Shown here: piece after piece, positions 6,008 through 6,075 of the stretch | Layout: each line of letters begins with the position of its first letter | Position numbering within the stretch: position 1 is the stretch's first letter | Assembly: GCA_018434645.1 (NCBI GenBank) | Contig: JAHDOX010000068.1 | Coordinates: 1-6,075, forward strand | Length of the DNA: 6,075 bases | DNA from: Synergistales bacterium | GTDB lineage: Bacteria; Synergistota; Synergistia; Synergistales; Thermovirgaceae | Direction: 5' to 3' | Program-made: the position numbers and the translations under genes | The notes under the pieces: model-generated | What the model was told of the DNA's origin: nothing | What the model saw: only the letters and a program-made list of their open reading frames with translations | Databases searched by the model: none

Positions 6008-6075
6008 ATGAGCACCCATATTATCATCGTCGGGGGAGGTCCTGGAGGATATGTGGCGGCCATACGAGCCGCCCA
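6008..6075 (+). CDS. lpdA: Dihydrolipoamide dehydrogenase (L-protein), N-terminal fragment
   Basis: Only the first 22 codons are in the window, ending in an incomplete codon. They read MSTHIIIVGGGPGGYVAAIRAA, the FAD-binding GxGxxG Rossmann motif with the PGGYVAAIRAA continuation characteristic of dihydrolipoamide dehydrogenases. L-protein reoxidises dihydrolipoyl-GcvH with NAD+, which completes the glycine cleavage cycle. Its position after gcvPB points to a dedicated L-protein for this system. GAGGAGGT (5994-6001) sits 6 bases before the ATG. A hairpin separates it from gcvPB, so expression may be partly uncoupled. Other pyridine nucleotide-disulfide oxidoreductases start similarly, and the redox-active CxxxxC motif would lie just past the window end. 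Confidence 0.88.
   Translation, partial: MSTHIIIVGGGPGGYVAAIRAA

Noticed and set aside
1..6075. CRISPR arrays, tRNA or rRNA genes, insertion sequences, att sites.
   Set aside because: No spaced direct repeats, cloverleaf sequences, transposase-like frames or terminal inverted repeats were seen on either strand.

Overview
This window holds a nearly complete glycine cleavage operon, gcvT-gcvH-gcvPA-gcvPB plus the first codons of a dihydrolipoamide dehydrogenase gene. It is preceded by the 3' part of a gene in the histidine/phenylalanine ammonia-lyase superfamily. All genes are on the + strand. The DNA is moderately GC-rich. P-protein is split into two subunits (GcvPA/GcvPB), as in Firmicutes, Thermotogae, Synergistota, archaea and many other anaerobes or thermophiles. 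Ribosome binding sites are strong (GGAGG-type), and genes overlap by one or four bases. I infer a moderate-GC, amino-acid-fermenting anaerobe of the Synergistota or a related low-oxygen lineage. No marker in the window proves this taxonomy.

Layout. 1-1227: C-terminal 408 residues of an aromatic-amino-acid-lyase-fold enzyme whose N-terminus lies outside the window. It ends at a strong intrinsic terminator (1251-1286). 1287-1610: a non-coding stretch with a 10-bp palindrome (1314-1323), an extended -10 promoter (TGGTATAAT, 1408-1416) and a potentially structured leader. In the leader, a long helix pairs 1471-1485 with 1567-1581 and encloses a second 6-bp GC-rich helix. 1611-5936: gcvT, gcvH, gcvPA and gcvPB, tightly packed. 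5951-5990: a GC-rich hairpin with a weak T-tract, followed by a ribosome binding site and the start of lpd at 6008, cut by the window end.

How the genes work together. GcvPA/GcvPB (P-protein, PLP) decarboxylates glycine and loads the aminomethyl group onto lipoyl-GcvH. GcvT (T-protein) moves the methylene to tetrahydrofolate and releases ammonia. Lpd (L-protein) reoxidises dihydrolipoyl-GcvH with NAD+. The operon encodes all four proteins with a dedicated L-protein.

The two points most worth a second look are these. First, the upstream lyase lacks the Ala-Ser-Gly tripeptide that forms the MIO electrophile and several other MIO-associated residues, so it is a MIO-less lyase (ergothionase-like at most) rather than a true histidase. 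Second, the gcv leader has a convincing long-range helix, but I could not match it to the canonical glycine riboswitch.
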